Below, in pieces: positions 33,019-40,933 of a stretch of DNA of 64,000 bases (position 1 is its first letter; each line of letters starts with the position of its first letter). The stretch comes from Brevundimonas terrae (lineage in GTDB: Bacteria > Pseudomonadota > Alphaproteobacteria > Caulobacterales > Caulobacteraceae): contig NZ_JAASQT010000001.1 of the NCBI RefSeq assembly GCF_011761985.1, forward strand, positions 62,001-126,000. Direction: 5' to 3'. The notes beneath the pieces are model-generated. The model saw only the letters and a program-made list of their open reading frames with translations, had not been told where the DNA came from and did no database searches. A program made the position numbers and the translations under genes.

Positions 33019-34821
33019 ATGGGTATGGCGGCGAACATCAAGCACGAAATCCGCTTCGTCGGAGGCTTGCTGCGTCTCCTGAGAAGGATCAAGCCCATCA
33101 CGCTCGACAGTGATGTCCTGATCTGTGACGACATCGAAGAGGCTGTCGACAAATATCCCGACAATGTCGCCTTCGAGGACGAAACCCGTAAACTCACCTA
33201 TCGCGAGTTCGAAGCGCTGGCGAACCGCTATGCCAACTGGGCAGCCGGTCGCAATCTGAAGCGCGGCGATACCATCGCCCTGATCATGCACAACCGCGTG
33301 GAATATGTGGCGGCATGGTTCGGCTTTTCCAAGATCGGCGTCACCACCGCCCTCATCAATAACAACCTGACCGGTCCGGCCCTGGCCCACTGCCTGAATA
33401 TTTCGGGCGGGTTCAATGTGATCTCGGATGAAGACTGCTGGCAGGCCGTCGATGATGCACGCGGTCTGGTCGAGCGCGACATGATGCTGTGGGTTCTCGG
33501 ACTGGGTGAAGCCAACGAGAGCAATAACCGCCGCGATTTCGACAATGCTGTCCGCAGTGCCTCGTCGGTGCGTCCGCAGCGCAGCATCCGCAAGGGTCTG
33601 ACCAACCGCGACACCGCGCTTTACATCTATACGTCCGGCACCACCGGCCTGCCCAAGGCCGCGCGCATCACCCATACCCGCGCCCGCACCTATATGCGCG
33701 CCTTTGCCGGTGCCACCGGCTCGACACAGAAGGACGTGCTGTTCAACGTCCTGCCGCTTTACCATTCCACCGGCGGTCTGGTCGGTGTCGGCTCTGTGCT
33801 GCTGAATGGCGGGCGTGTCGTGACGCGCCGTCGCTTCTCCGCCACCAATTTCTGGCCCGATGTAAAAGCCACCGGAGCCACCATGTTCGTCTATATCGGC
33901 GAGCTGTGCCGCTATCTGGTCAACTCGCCGGAAAACCCCGACGAACGCGCCCACAAGCTGCGACTGGCCTTTGGTAACGGCCTGCGCCCCGATGTCTGGG
34001 AAGAGTTCCAGAGCCGGTTCAATATCGGCAACATCCTCGAATTCTACGGCTCGACCGAGGGCAATGTCTCGCTGTTCAATTTTGGCGGCAAGGCGGGGGC
34101 CATTGGCCGTGTGCCCGGCTATCTGAAGTCGCAACTGAACCTGCGCATCATTGAACTGGACGATAATGGCGAGCCGATCCGCCTGCCCAACGGCATGTGC
34201 AAGCTGGTGCGCGTTGGCGATACCGGCGAAGCGATCGGCGTGATCGGTAGCTCGGTAAAGCACGACTTCACCGGCTATGCCGACAAGGCCGCGACGCAGA
34301 AGAAAATCCTGACCGACGTGTTCAAAAAGGGCGACCGCTGGTTCCGCACCGGCGACCTGATGCGTCAGGACAAGGACGGCTATGTCTTCTTCATGGACCG
34401 TCTGGGCGACACCTTCCGCTGGAAGGGCGAGAACGTCTCGACAGCCGAGGTCGAACAGCATCTGTCCGAAGCCGAGGGCGTTCAGGAAGTCATCGCCTAT
34501 GGCGTCGAGATCGCCGGACAGGACGGTAAGGCCGGTATGGTCGGTCTGGTGCTTGATCCCGATACAAGCTTCGACGCCAAGGCTTTTGCCGCCCGCGCCG
34601 AAGCGGAACTGCCGACCTATGCCCGACCGATTTTCGTACGGATCATGGAGTCGGCCTCGACGACCGGCACCTTTAAATATCGCAAGGTCGATCTGGTGGC
34701 CGACGGCTTCGATCCCGACAAGGTCAAGGGCGTGATCTATGTCCGTGGCGGCGAGGACGGCTATCAGGAAATGACCAAGGCTATCCGCAAGGACATCCTG
34801 TCCGGCAAGATGCGCCTCTAG
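33019..34821 (+). CDS. Long-chain acyl-CoA synthetase (FATP/very-long-chain type)
   Basis: A 600-residue adenylate-forming enzyme of the FATP-like long-chain-acyl-CoA synthetase group. The AMP-binding motif YIYTSGTTGLPKAARITHTRA is near residue 205, EFYGSTEGN near residue 343, and the hinge region RTGDLMRQDKDGYVFFMDRLGDTFRWKGENVSTAEVE at about 440-475. A C-terminal lysine lies in TGTFKYRKVDL. It activates fatty acids to CoA thioesters, probably at the inner membrane. It is not linked to either catabolic cluster. Confidence 0.92.
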   Translation: MGMAANIKHEIRFVGGLLRLLRRIKPITLDSDVLICDDIEEAVDKYPDNVAFEDETRKLTYREFEALANRYANWAAGRNLKRGDTIALIMHNRVEYVAAWFGFSKIGVTTALINNNLTGPALAHCLNISGGFNVISDEDCWQAVDDARGLVERDMMLWVLGLGEANESNNRRDFDNAVRSASSVRPQRSIRKGLTNRDTALYIYTSGTTGLPKAARITHTRARTYMRAFAGATGSTQKDVLFNVLPLYHSTGGLVGVGSVLLNGGRVVTRRRFSATNFWPDVKATGATMFVYIGELCRYLVNSPENPDERAHKLRLAFGNGLRPDVWEEFQSRFNIGNILEFYGSTEGNVSLFNFGGKAGAIGRVPGYLKSQLNLRIIELDDNGEPIRLPNGMCKLVRVGDTGEAIGVIGSSVKHDFTGYADKAATQKKILTDVFKKGDRWFRTGDLMRQDKDGYVFFMDRLGDTFRWKGENVSTAEVEQHLSEAEGVQEVIAYGVEIAGQDGKAGMVGLVLDPDTSFDAKAFAARAEAELPTYARPIFVRIMESASTTGTFKYRKVDLVADGFDPDKVKGVIYVRGGEDGYQEMTKAIRKDILSGKMRL

Positions 34822-34844
34822 GCCACAAGCTTCTCCCCGAAGGC

Positions 34845-34880
34845 AAAAGAGCGGCGCTGTTTACCGGCGTCGCTCTTTTT
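34845..34880. terminator. Bidirectional terminator
   Basis: AAAAGAGCGGCGC and GCGTCGCTCTTTTT form the stem between the convergent fadD-type and hydrolase genes. Confidence 0.85.
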
Positions 34881-34903
34881 ATGCCTGTTTCAAGAAACCG
34901 GAT

Positions 34904-35716
34904 TTATCCGAGAGCGTCGATAAAGCGGCCGATCTCGGCCAGTACCCGATCTGTGGCCTCGCGGTGCGGCATGTGGCCGATGCCCTCCAGCATCAGCATC
35001 CGCGCCGCGCCGCCGCCGAGCTCGGCAATCATCTTCGGGTGCCGTTCGCTACCGAACTCGTCATTTTGGCCATGCAAGGCCAGAACCGGCACGGTGATCT
35101 CGGGCAAGACCTCTGCCAGCGACCAGTCCGCATAGGATGGTGCCATCCATGTCTCGATCCATGCGTCCAGCACCCAGCGCGCCCGCTCGCCATGATAACG
35201 GGCCAGTCGCTCGATCTGGCCATCCTGGGCAAAGGCCAGCTTCGCCTCGCGGATACCCTGAAGGGTGCGTTCCTCGACAAAGGTCTGCGCCGCAATCGTC
35301 ACCGCACCGGCCACCTGTTCGGGCAAGGCTGCGGCGGCCGCCAGCGACATGCCGCCCCCCACGCTGTGCCCCAGCAGGATCACCCGCTCCAGCCCCAGCG
35401 CCTGCATCACCGGCAAGATGCCCTCATGCGCCTCGTCGGCAATAAAGCTGGCGGCCACAGGTTTGGTCCGCACCACTGAGCGACCAAATCCGGCACGATC
35501 ATAGGCCACCACTGTGCGCCCCGTCGCATGTGCCAGTTGCTGCGGAAAATCGCGCCACAGCGACACTGCCCCCAGCGAGTCATGCAGCATCAGGATGGGC
35601 AGTTGGCCGTCATCCCCCCGCCACACCTGCCCGTACAGCGGGCCATGCGGGCTATCGGCTTCAAACTCGGTCGGGGTAATCGCAGCAAACTCGGACATGG
35701 GCGCGTCCATAGCCAA
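34904..35716 (-). CDS. Alpha/beta hydrolase
   Basis: A 270-residue alpha/beta-hydrolase. The nucleophile elbow is GHSVGGG with Ser118. HDSLGAVSLWRDFP is the oxyanion loop region, the acid is in HGQNDEFGS, and the His is in EGIGHMPHREA. It looks like a 3-oxoadipate enol-lactonase or haloperoxidase-type hydrolase, but no pathway genes are adjacent. A start at MSEF (35698) is also possible. Confidence 0.85.
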   Translation of the reverse strand: MAMDAPMSEFAAITPTEFEADSPHGPLYGQVWRGDDGQLPILMLHDSLGAVSLWRDFPQQLAHATGRTVVAYDRAGFGRSVVRTKPVAASFIADEAHEGILPVMQALGLERVILLGHSVGGGMSLAAAAALPEQVAGAVTIAAQTFVEERTLQGIREAKLAFAQDGQIERLARYHGERARWVLDAWIETWMAPSYADWSLAEVLPEITVPVLALHGQNDEFGSERHPKMIAELGGGAARMLMLEGIGHMPHREATDRVLAEIGRFIDALG

Positions 35717-35825
35717 CGAATATAGGCCGCGCCAATCCCGGAAATGCTTGCGGTTGAAACCTCGCCTTAAGCATTAACCGTCACAAGAAGTCCAAGTTTG
35801 ATCCACTCCAGAGCCTCGGTCGCCC

Positions 35826-36692
35826 ATGTTCCAGATAATCGGCATCATTATGCTGTTCGCCATGGTGTTCGGCAGCTTCCTGCTGCACGGCGGCAAGATG
35901 GCGACCATTCTGTACTCGTTGCCCTATGAGCTGATGGCGATTTTCGGGGCCGGTATCGCCGCCTTCCTGATCTCCAACTCCATGCCGGTCATCAAGGGTA
36001 CGCTGGCCGGTCTGGGCAAGTGTTTCAAAGGTCCGAAGTGGAAGAAGCAGGACTATAAAGACCTGCTCAGCCTGCTGTTCCAGCTGTCCAAGACCATGAA
36101 GTCCAAGGGCGTGATCGCTCTGGAAAGCCATATCGAAAAGCCGGCCGACAGCCCGATCTTCCAGAAATACCCCAAGGTGATGAAGGACCATTTCGCTGTC
36201 GATTTCATCTGCGACACCCTGCGCATGATGACCATGAACCTCGAAGATCCGCACCAGATCGAGGACGCCATGGAAAAACAGCTGGAAAAACACCACCACG
36301 AGGCACTGGCTCCGGCCCATGCCCTGCAAACCCTCGCCGACGGCCTGCCCGCTCTGGGTATTGTGGCCGCCGTTCTGGGCATCATCAAAACCATGGGTTC
36401 CATCACCGAGCCGCCAGAAGTTCTGGGCGGCATGATCGGCGGCGCTCTGGTCGGTACCTTCCTTGGCGTGTTCCTCGCCTATGGTCTGGTCGGGCCGTTC
36501 TCTTCGCGACTGAATGCCATCGTCGAGGAAGAAAGCGCCTTCTATAAAATCATCCAGTCGGTTCTGGTCGCCCACCTGCACGGCAATGCTGCCCAGATCT
36601 CCGTTGAGATCGGCCGTGGCGACATTCCCTCGACCAGCCAGCCCAGCTTTACCGAAATGGAAGAAGCCCTCGCGACCGTTCCGAGCATCTAA
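35826..36692 (+). CDS. motA: Flagellar stator protein MotA
   Basis: A 288-residue MotA with four membrane helices: one pair at 1-60 and another at about 175-225, the latter in LADGLPALGIVAAVLGIIKTMG and LGGMIGGALVGTFLGVFLAYGLVGP. The prolines of the proton path are visible. The cytoplasmic loop between helices 2 and 3 is charged, as needed for rotor contact. Its length is close to E. coli MotA (295). motB is not adjacent, which is usual in Caulobacterales, where the two genes are separate. Confidence 0.95.
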   Translation: MFQIIGIIMLFAMVFGSFLLHGGKMATILYSLPYELMAIFGAGIAAFLISNSMPVIKGTLAGLGKCFKGPKWKKQDYKDLLSLLFQLSKTMKSKGVIALESHIEKPADSPIFQKYPKVMKDHFAVDFICDTLRMMTMNLEDPHQIEDAMEKQLEKHHHEALAPAHALQTLADGLPALGIVAAVLGIIKTMGSITEPPEVLGGMIGGALVGTFLGVFLAYGLVGPFSSRLNAIVEEESAFYKIIQSVLVAHLHGNAAQISVEIGRGDIPSTSQPSFTEMEEALATVPSI

Positions 36693-37003
36693 GGTTCCCG
36701 TCCACCACACGACTCGCGTTCTGACGGCCCGGTTTGCACCTCAATAGTGCAGGTCGGGCTTTCGTGTTTTTGGACGGAAAACGGCACGTCTTGTGACCAA
36801 AAGCCGCAATTACCGCTTGAAACAGCCAGACAGACCCATAAATTTTATCATTCAAATTCAATCAATAAGAGAAATAATCACGCATTCCACAGCCGACTTC
36901 ACGAAGGCGTGAGATTTTCGCTTGCGATTCCGCTCACGATCCCGTTATCTGTCTGTCAGCGAGGCTTTCGCCCCGCCTCAAACCTTCTGAAGGAAGACAC
37001 AAC
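36693..37003. other. 311-bp intergenic region with motA terminator and lipoprotein promoter region
   Basis: After the motA terminator this stretch becomes AT-rich (about 36780-36890). It then holds TTGCGA (36922-36927), a 16-base spacer and GTTATC (36944-36949), a possible promoter for the Ala-rich lipoprotein. No gene is visible. Confidence 0.4.
36727..36771 (+). terminator. motA: motA terminator
   Basis: GCCCGGTTTGCAC pairs with GTGCAGGTCGGGC over 13 positions using three G-U wobbles, followed by TTTCGTGTTTTT. Confidence 0.75.
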
Positions 37004-37261
37004 ATGCGCATCACTGCCCTGATCGCCGCTTCGGCTGCTGCCCTGGCCCTGGCTGCTTGCACCCCGGCTGCTGAAGCTCCGGCTGCTGAAGAAGCTGCTG
37101 CTGAAGCCACCGACGCTGCTGCTGAAGCCACCACCGAAGCTGCTGAAGCCACCGACGCTGCTGCCGCTGCAACCGAAGCTGCTGCTGACGCTGCTGCTGC
37201 TCCGGCTGCTGACGCTGCTGCTGCTGCTCCGGCTGCTGCTCCGGCTGCTCCGGCTGCCTAA
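37004..37261 (+). CDS. Alanine-rich small lipoprotein
   Basis: This 85-residue protein has a lipoprotein signal MRITALIAASAAALALAAC (lipobox LAAC, Cys19). The mature chain is almost only Ala, Glu, Pro, Thr and Asp, in repeats such as AAEATDAAAEATTEAAEATDAA. Nearly all its Ala codons are GCT, whereas neighbours use GCC; high-expression genes here such as rpmB also use more GCT, so abundant expression is likely. GAAGGA precedes the start and a terminator follows. It may be an abundant envelope spacer, but the function is unknown. Confidence 0.75.
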   Translation: MRITALIAASAAALALAACTPAAEAPAAEEAAAEATDAAAEATTEAAEATDAAAAATEAAADAAAAPAADAAAAAPAAAPAAPAA

Positions 37262-37310
37262 GCCAACTAAGATTTCTATCTTGGTTCACGGGGCTTACGC
37301 TTCGTGAGGG

Positions 37311-37340
37311 AAAAGGGTCGCTTTCGGGCGGCCCTTTTTT
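37311..37340 (+). terminator. Terminator of the Ala-rich lipoprotein gene
   Basis: AAAAGGGTCGC pairs with GCGGCCCTTTT (one G-U) and is followed by T residues. The strong terminator right after a short gene supports a highly transcribed monocistronic unit. Confidence 0.85.
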
Positions 37341-37358
37341 CATGCCCGAAACGCGGCT

Positions 37359-39170
37359 ATGCCGCTGGGCATGACTGACGACACCGCCACAACGCAATCG
37401 CACTCCCCGCAGCTCTTCTGGGCCGAAGACGGCTCGCCCCGCTCGGGACGTTTCGGCGATGTCTATTTTTCCAAAGATGACGGCCTTGCCGAAACCCGCG
37501 CTGTGTTTCTGGGCGGCTGCGACATGCCCGCCGTCTGGCAGGGCCGCAAACATTTCACCGTCGCCGAACTGGGCTTTGGTACGGGGCTGAACATCATCGC
37601 CCTGATCGACCTGTGGCGACAGCACCGGCCCGAAGGCGGTCAACTGCATGTGTTCTCGGTCGAGGGCTTTCCGCTGTCGCGCGAAGAAGCCGCCCGCGCC
37701 CTTGCTGCATGGCCCGATGTCCAAGACACTGCCCGCGCCATTCTTGACCAATGGCCGAGCCACCGCCCCGGTTTCCACCGTATCGATCTGAACGATTGGG
37801 GCGTCACCATTGACCTTGCCATCGGCGAGGTCGAATGGGCGCTGGATGCATGGCAGGGCAAGGCCGATGCATGGTTCCTCGACGGGTTCTCGCCCGCCCT
37901 CAATCCCGGCATGTGGTCCGAAGACATCATGGCCCGCGTGGCCGCCCGTTCGGCCCCCGCCTGCCATCTGGCGACCTTTACGGTCGCGGGGGCCGTGCGC
38001 CGCGCCCTGTCGGCCAACGGTTTTGTGGTCGAGAAAAAAGCCGGTCACGGTCGCAAGCGCGAACGGCTGGAGGCCCGCATGAACGGTGAAGCGCCCGCAT
38101 CACCAAGCCCTCGCATCGCCATTATCGGGGCCGGTATTGCGGGGGCCAGCCTTGCCCGCGCCTTCAAAGCTCTGGGCCACAACCCGACCCTCATTGAGGC
38201 CGAACATGCGGGGGCGGGTGCCTCGGGCTTTCCCGCCTCTCTGGTCACGCCGCGCCTTGATGCGGGCGATGCTTTTATCGGTGGCCTTTATGCCCAGTGC
38301 CTTGAACGTGCCGGACAGCTCTATGGCGCGATAGATGGGGCCATCCTGTCGCACGGCGTCATCCATCTGGCACACATGGCCCGCGACGCCGTCCGTTTCG
38401 ACAAGATCGCCGCCCAGCCCCTGTGGCCGGACAACAGCATGGCCCGCCTGACTACCGATGACGCCTCGGCCCTTATTGGCGAACCGGTCAGCAAGGGCGG
38501 ACTGGACATGAAGACCGCCTTTGCCCTGTCGCCCGCCTCGGTCCTGCCCGTCTGGCTGGAGGGTTGTGCGTTTATCAAAGCCACCGCCGCCAGTTTGAAC
38601 CGCACCGAAGACGGCTGGCAGATACTGGATGCCGACGGCGCTGTTATCGCCGAGGCCGACCATGTGATCCTCGCCGCTGGTTGGGGCAATGCAGCCCTTG
38701 CGCCGCAGCTTGGTCTCGCCCCCGTTGCCGGACAGGCTGACTGGAGCACGGGCGAGACATCAAATGCCCGCGCCGTCGCATGGGGCGGCTATTGCGTGCC
38801 GACCGCAAACGGACTGCTTTACGGAGCCACCCATGATCGCGGCGTGACCGCCCCTGTGATCTCCGACGAAGCCAGCGCCCGCAACCGCGACACCCTGAGC
38901 GCCACCCTGCCCGAACGCCTGAAACAGGTGGATCAAGGCACGACGCATCGCCGTGTCGCGGTGCGGGCCACCACGCCCGATCGTCTGCCGGTCTGCGGCA
39001 TTCTGGAAGACGGCCTGCACATACTGGGTGGCATGGGATCGCGCGGCTTCTGTGCCTCGCCATTATTGGCCGAACATCTGGCCGCCACCGTCTGTAAAAC
39101 GCCCTCGCCCCTGCCCGCTGAATGGGTCGCGCGCCTGTCACCGGAACGTTTCATCACGCGTTCAGTTTAG
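37359..39170 (+). CDS. mnmC: Bifunctional tRNA mnm5s2U34 methyltransferase/FAD oxidoreductase
   Basis: A 603-residue fused MnmC. The N-terminal methyltransferase domain (about 1-230) has ELGFGTGLNIIALIDLW for SAM binding and DAWFLDGFSPALNPGMW. The C-terminal FAD domain starts with IAIIGAGIAGASLARAF and ends with GGMGSRGFCASPLLAE. It removes the carboxymethyl group from cmnm5s2U34 and methylates the product in the tRNA wobble base. Starts at 37359 and 37371 (MTDD) are both possible. Confidence 0.94.
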   Translation: MPLGMTDDTATTQSHSPQLFWAEDGSPRSGRFGDVYFSKDDGLAETRAVFLGGCDMPAVWQGRKHFTVAELGFGTGLNIIALIDLWRQHRPEGGQLHVFSVEGFPLSREEAARALAAWPDVQDTARAILDQWPSHRPGFHRIDLNDWGVTIDLAIGEVEWALDAWQGKADAWFLDGFSPALNPGMWSEDIMARVAARSAPACHLATFTVAGAVRRALSANGFVVEKKAGHGRKRERLEARMNGEAPASPSPRIAIIGAGIAGASLARAFKALGHNPTLIEAEHAGAGASGFPASLVTPRLDAGDAFIGGLYAQCLERAGQLYGAIDGAILSHGVIHLAHMARDAVRFDKIAAQPLWPDNSMARLTTDDASALIGEPVSKGGLDMKTAFALSPASVLPVWLEGCAFIKATAASLNRTEDGWQILDADGAVIAEADHVILAAGWGNAALAPQLGLAPVAGQADWSTGETSNARAVAWGGYCVPTANGLLYGATHDRGVTAPVISDEASARNRDTLSATLPERLKQVDQGTTHRRVAVRATTPDRLPVCGILEDGLHILGGMGSRGFCASPLLAEHLAATVCKTPSPLPAEWVARLSPERFITRSV

Positions 39171-39212
39171 GTGGAAGGTAATGCGTCGTCTTTCACGCCC
39201 CTGGAGTTCACA

Positions 39213-39644
39213 ATGATGAACCTGAAATACGCAAGCGCCCTTGCTCTGCTCACCATGGTCAGCGCCTGCGCCCCCGTCGCCGGAAACGGATCCAAGACCA
39301 GCGCCGATATAGCGGGCACCTCTCCGAGAGAATGCTTTTTCAGTGATCAGGTGCGCGGCTTTACCGCTCCCAAACGTGACACCATACACCTGCAGGTTGA
39401 CAGCAACCGGACCTTCGAACTTGAGGCATTCGGTGTCTGTAATGACCTTGATGATGCCTTCGGGATCGCCCTGATACCGGATCTGGGCATGACCCGCGTC
39501 TGCACAGGCGATACGGCCCGCGTTCTCACCCGTGGCGGTGTGGAACCCGTCACGCCCTGCCGCGTCCGCGTCGTCAAGCGCGTGGTTGTCGACCCCGCCG
39601 CCAAACCCGTCTCGGGCAGTGCCGAGAGCCCGCCTGTCGCTTAA
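39213..39644 (+). CDS. DUF6491-like lipoprotein
   Basis: A 143-residue exported protein. The signal MMNLKYASALALLTMVSAC ends in a lipobox-like SAC. The mature part has CFFSDQVRGFTAPKRDTIHLQV...FELEAFGVCNDLDDAFGIALIP, with paired cysteines typical of DUF6491 proteins. The function is unknown. A longer frame from 39171 lacks a ribosome site. It follows mnmC by 42 bp and precedes a terminator. Confidence 0.7.
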   Translation: MMNLKYASALALLTMVSACAPVAGNGSKTSADIAGTSPRECFFSDQVRGFTAPKRDTIHLQVDSNRTFELEAFGVCNDLDDAFGIALIPDLGMTRVCTGDTARVLTRGGVEPVTPCRVRVVKRVVVDPAAKPVSGSAESPPVA

Positions 39645-39705
39645 CTTACATTCTCGTAATAGTATGTTGTTCGCAGTTGGTTCGCATCGAAGAAACCGCT
39701 AGAAA

Positions 39706-39739
39706 CGCCGGCACGGTTTTCATGTGCCGGTGTTTTTTA
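39706..39739 (+). terminator. Terminator after the DUF6491-like gene
   Basis: GCCGGCAC pairs with GTGCCGG-type sequence, followed by a run of six T. Confidence 0.85.
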
Positions 39740-39785
39740 TTGGCTGGCACTCCTACTTTTTCTCGTCTGAGAGATCATAGATTTT

Positions 39786-40922
39786 ATGCGCACGTTCCGC
39801 CCGTCGTCCCGCATCCTACTGGCCACAAGCTGTGTCCTGACCCTCGGCCTAGCCGCCTGTGGTGAAGAGAAAAAGCCGGAACCCCCTTCCACGACAACCG
39901 TCAGTGCGATCACCACAACCCTGGCCAGCATGCCGCGTATGGTCGTCGCCTCCGGCACCGTGAGTGCATGGGAAGAAGTGCCGGTGGGGGCCGAGACGGG
40001 CGGCCTGAACGCCACGGTCGTCCATGTGGATGAAGGCAGCTATGTGCGTCAGGGCCAGCCTCTGGTGCAGATGAACGATGTCCTACTGCGCGCCCAGATG
40101 CGCCAGCAAGAGGCCAATGTGCAGACCGCCGAGGCCAATGCCGCGCGCGACGATGCCGCCCTTGGCCGCGCACAGGAACTGAAGGAAAAAGGCTTCCTGT
40201 CGCAGGCCTCGCTGGATCAGGCACTGGCCAACCAGCGCGCCTCGACCGCCAATCTGGCCGCCGCCCGCGCAGGGCTGGCCGAAACGCGCACCCGCGTCTC
40301 ACAGGCCATCATCCGCGCCCCCGTCTCGGGCCTGATTATCCGCCGCAGCGTCACACGCGGCCAGATCATCGAGCAGGGCAGCGAACTGTTCCGCATCGTG
40401 CGCGACGGCCGTCTGGAACTGGATGCACAGGTTCCCGAAACCGACCTGCCCGCTCTGGCGGCCGGACAGAGCGCCCGTATCACCTCTTCGCAAGCCACGC
40501 CCAGCGTCGGCACCATCCGTATCGTCACTCCCGAGGTGGACCCACAAACCCGTCTGGGTCTGGCCCGTATCAGCCTTGATCCTTCCAGCGGTCTGAAAGC
40601 CGGTATGTTTGCCCGTGCCGAGATTTCGGCAGGCACCCGCGATGCGACCGTCGTGCCGACCGGTGCCGTGCTTTATCGCAATAACAAGTCGGGCGTGTTC
40701 GTCATCGAGGCCGACAACAAGGTCCGCTTCGTGCCGGTTACGGTGCTGATGCGCAGCGACACCCAGACCTCGGTCAGCGGTCTGGCCGTCGGTGCCCGTG
40801 TCGCGGTCGAGGGCGCAGGTTTCCTGAATGAAGGTGATGCGGTCACTGTCGCCCGCGCCGTGGCCTCCTCCACCGCGCCTGCGACCACGCCCGCCGCGGC
40901 CCCTGCCGCAGCCCGTAAATAG
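39786..40922 (+). CDS. RND efflux periplasmic adaptor (membrane-fusion lipoprotein)
   Basis: A 378-residue adaptor. The lipobox LGLAAC anchors it by Cys (about residue 25). A lipoyl half-motif VGAETGGLNATVVHVDEGSYVRQGQPLVQM is followed by a helical hairpin (QMRQQEANVQTAEANAARDDAALGRAQELKEKGFLSQASLDQALANQRA). The second lipoyl half is IIRAPVSGLIIRRSVTRGQIIEQGSELF, with beta-barrel and membrane-proximal domains after it. The tail is Ala/Pro/Thr-rich. It overlaps functionally with the permease gene 11 bp downstream. Confidence 0.92.
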   Translation: MRTFRPSSRILLATSCVLTLGLAACGEEKKPEPPSTTTVSAITTTLASMPRMVVASGTVSAWEEVPVGAETGGLNATVVHVDEGSYVRQGQPLVQMNDVLLRAQMRQQEANVQTAEANAARDDAALGRAQELKEKGFLSQASLDQALANQRASTANLAAARAGLAETRTRVSQAIIRAPVSGLIIRRSVTRGQIIEQGSELFRIVRDGRLELDAQVPETDLPALAAGQSARITSSQATPSVGTIRIVTPEVDPQTRLGLARISLDPSSGLKAGMFARAEISAGTRDATVVPTGAVLYRNNKSGVFVIEADNKVRFVPVTVLMRSDTQTSVSGLAVGARVAVEGAGFLNEGDAVTVARAVASSTAPATTPAAAPAAARK

Positions 40923-40933
40923 GGGCTAGAGCG

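Noticed and set aside
37080..37260. CRISPR or minisatellite array in the repeated GCTGCTG tract
   Set aside because: The repeats are in-frame Ala codons of a lipoprotein gene with signal peptide, ribosome site and terminator; there are no spacers.
37011..38048. Gln-rich minus-strand frame opposite the Ala-rich lipoprotein and mnmC
   Set aside because: The Gln/Arg repeats are the antisense reading of GCT-rich Ala codons; no start signal or family.
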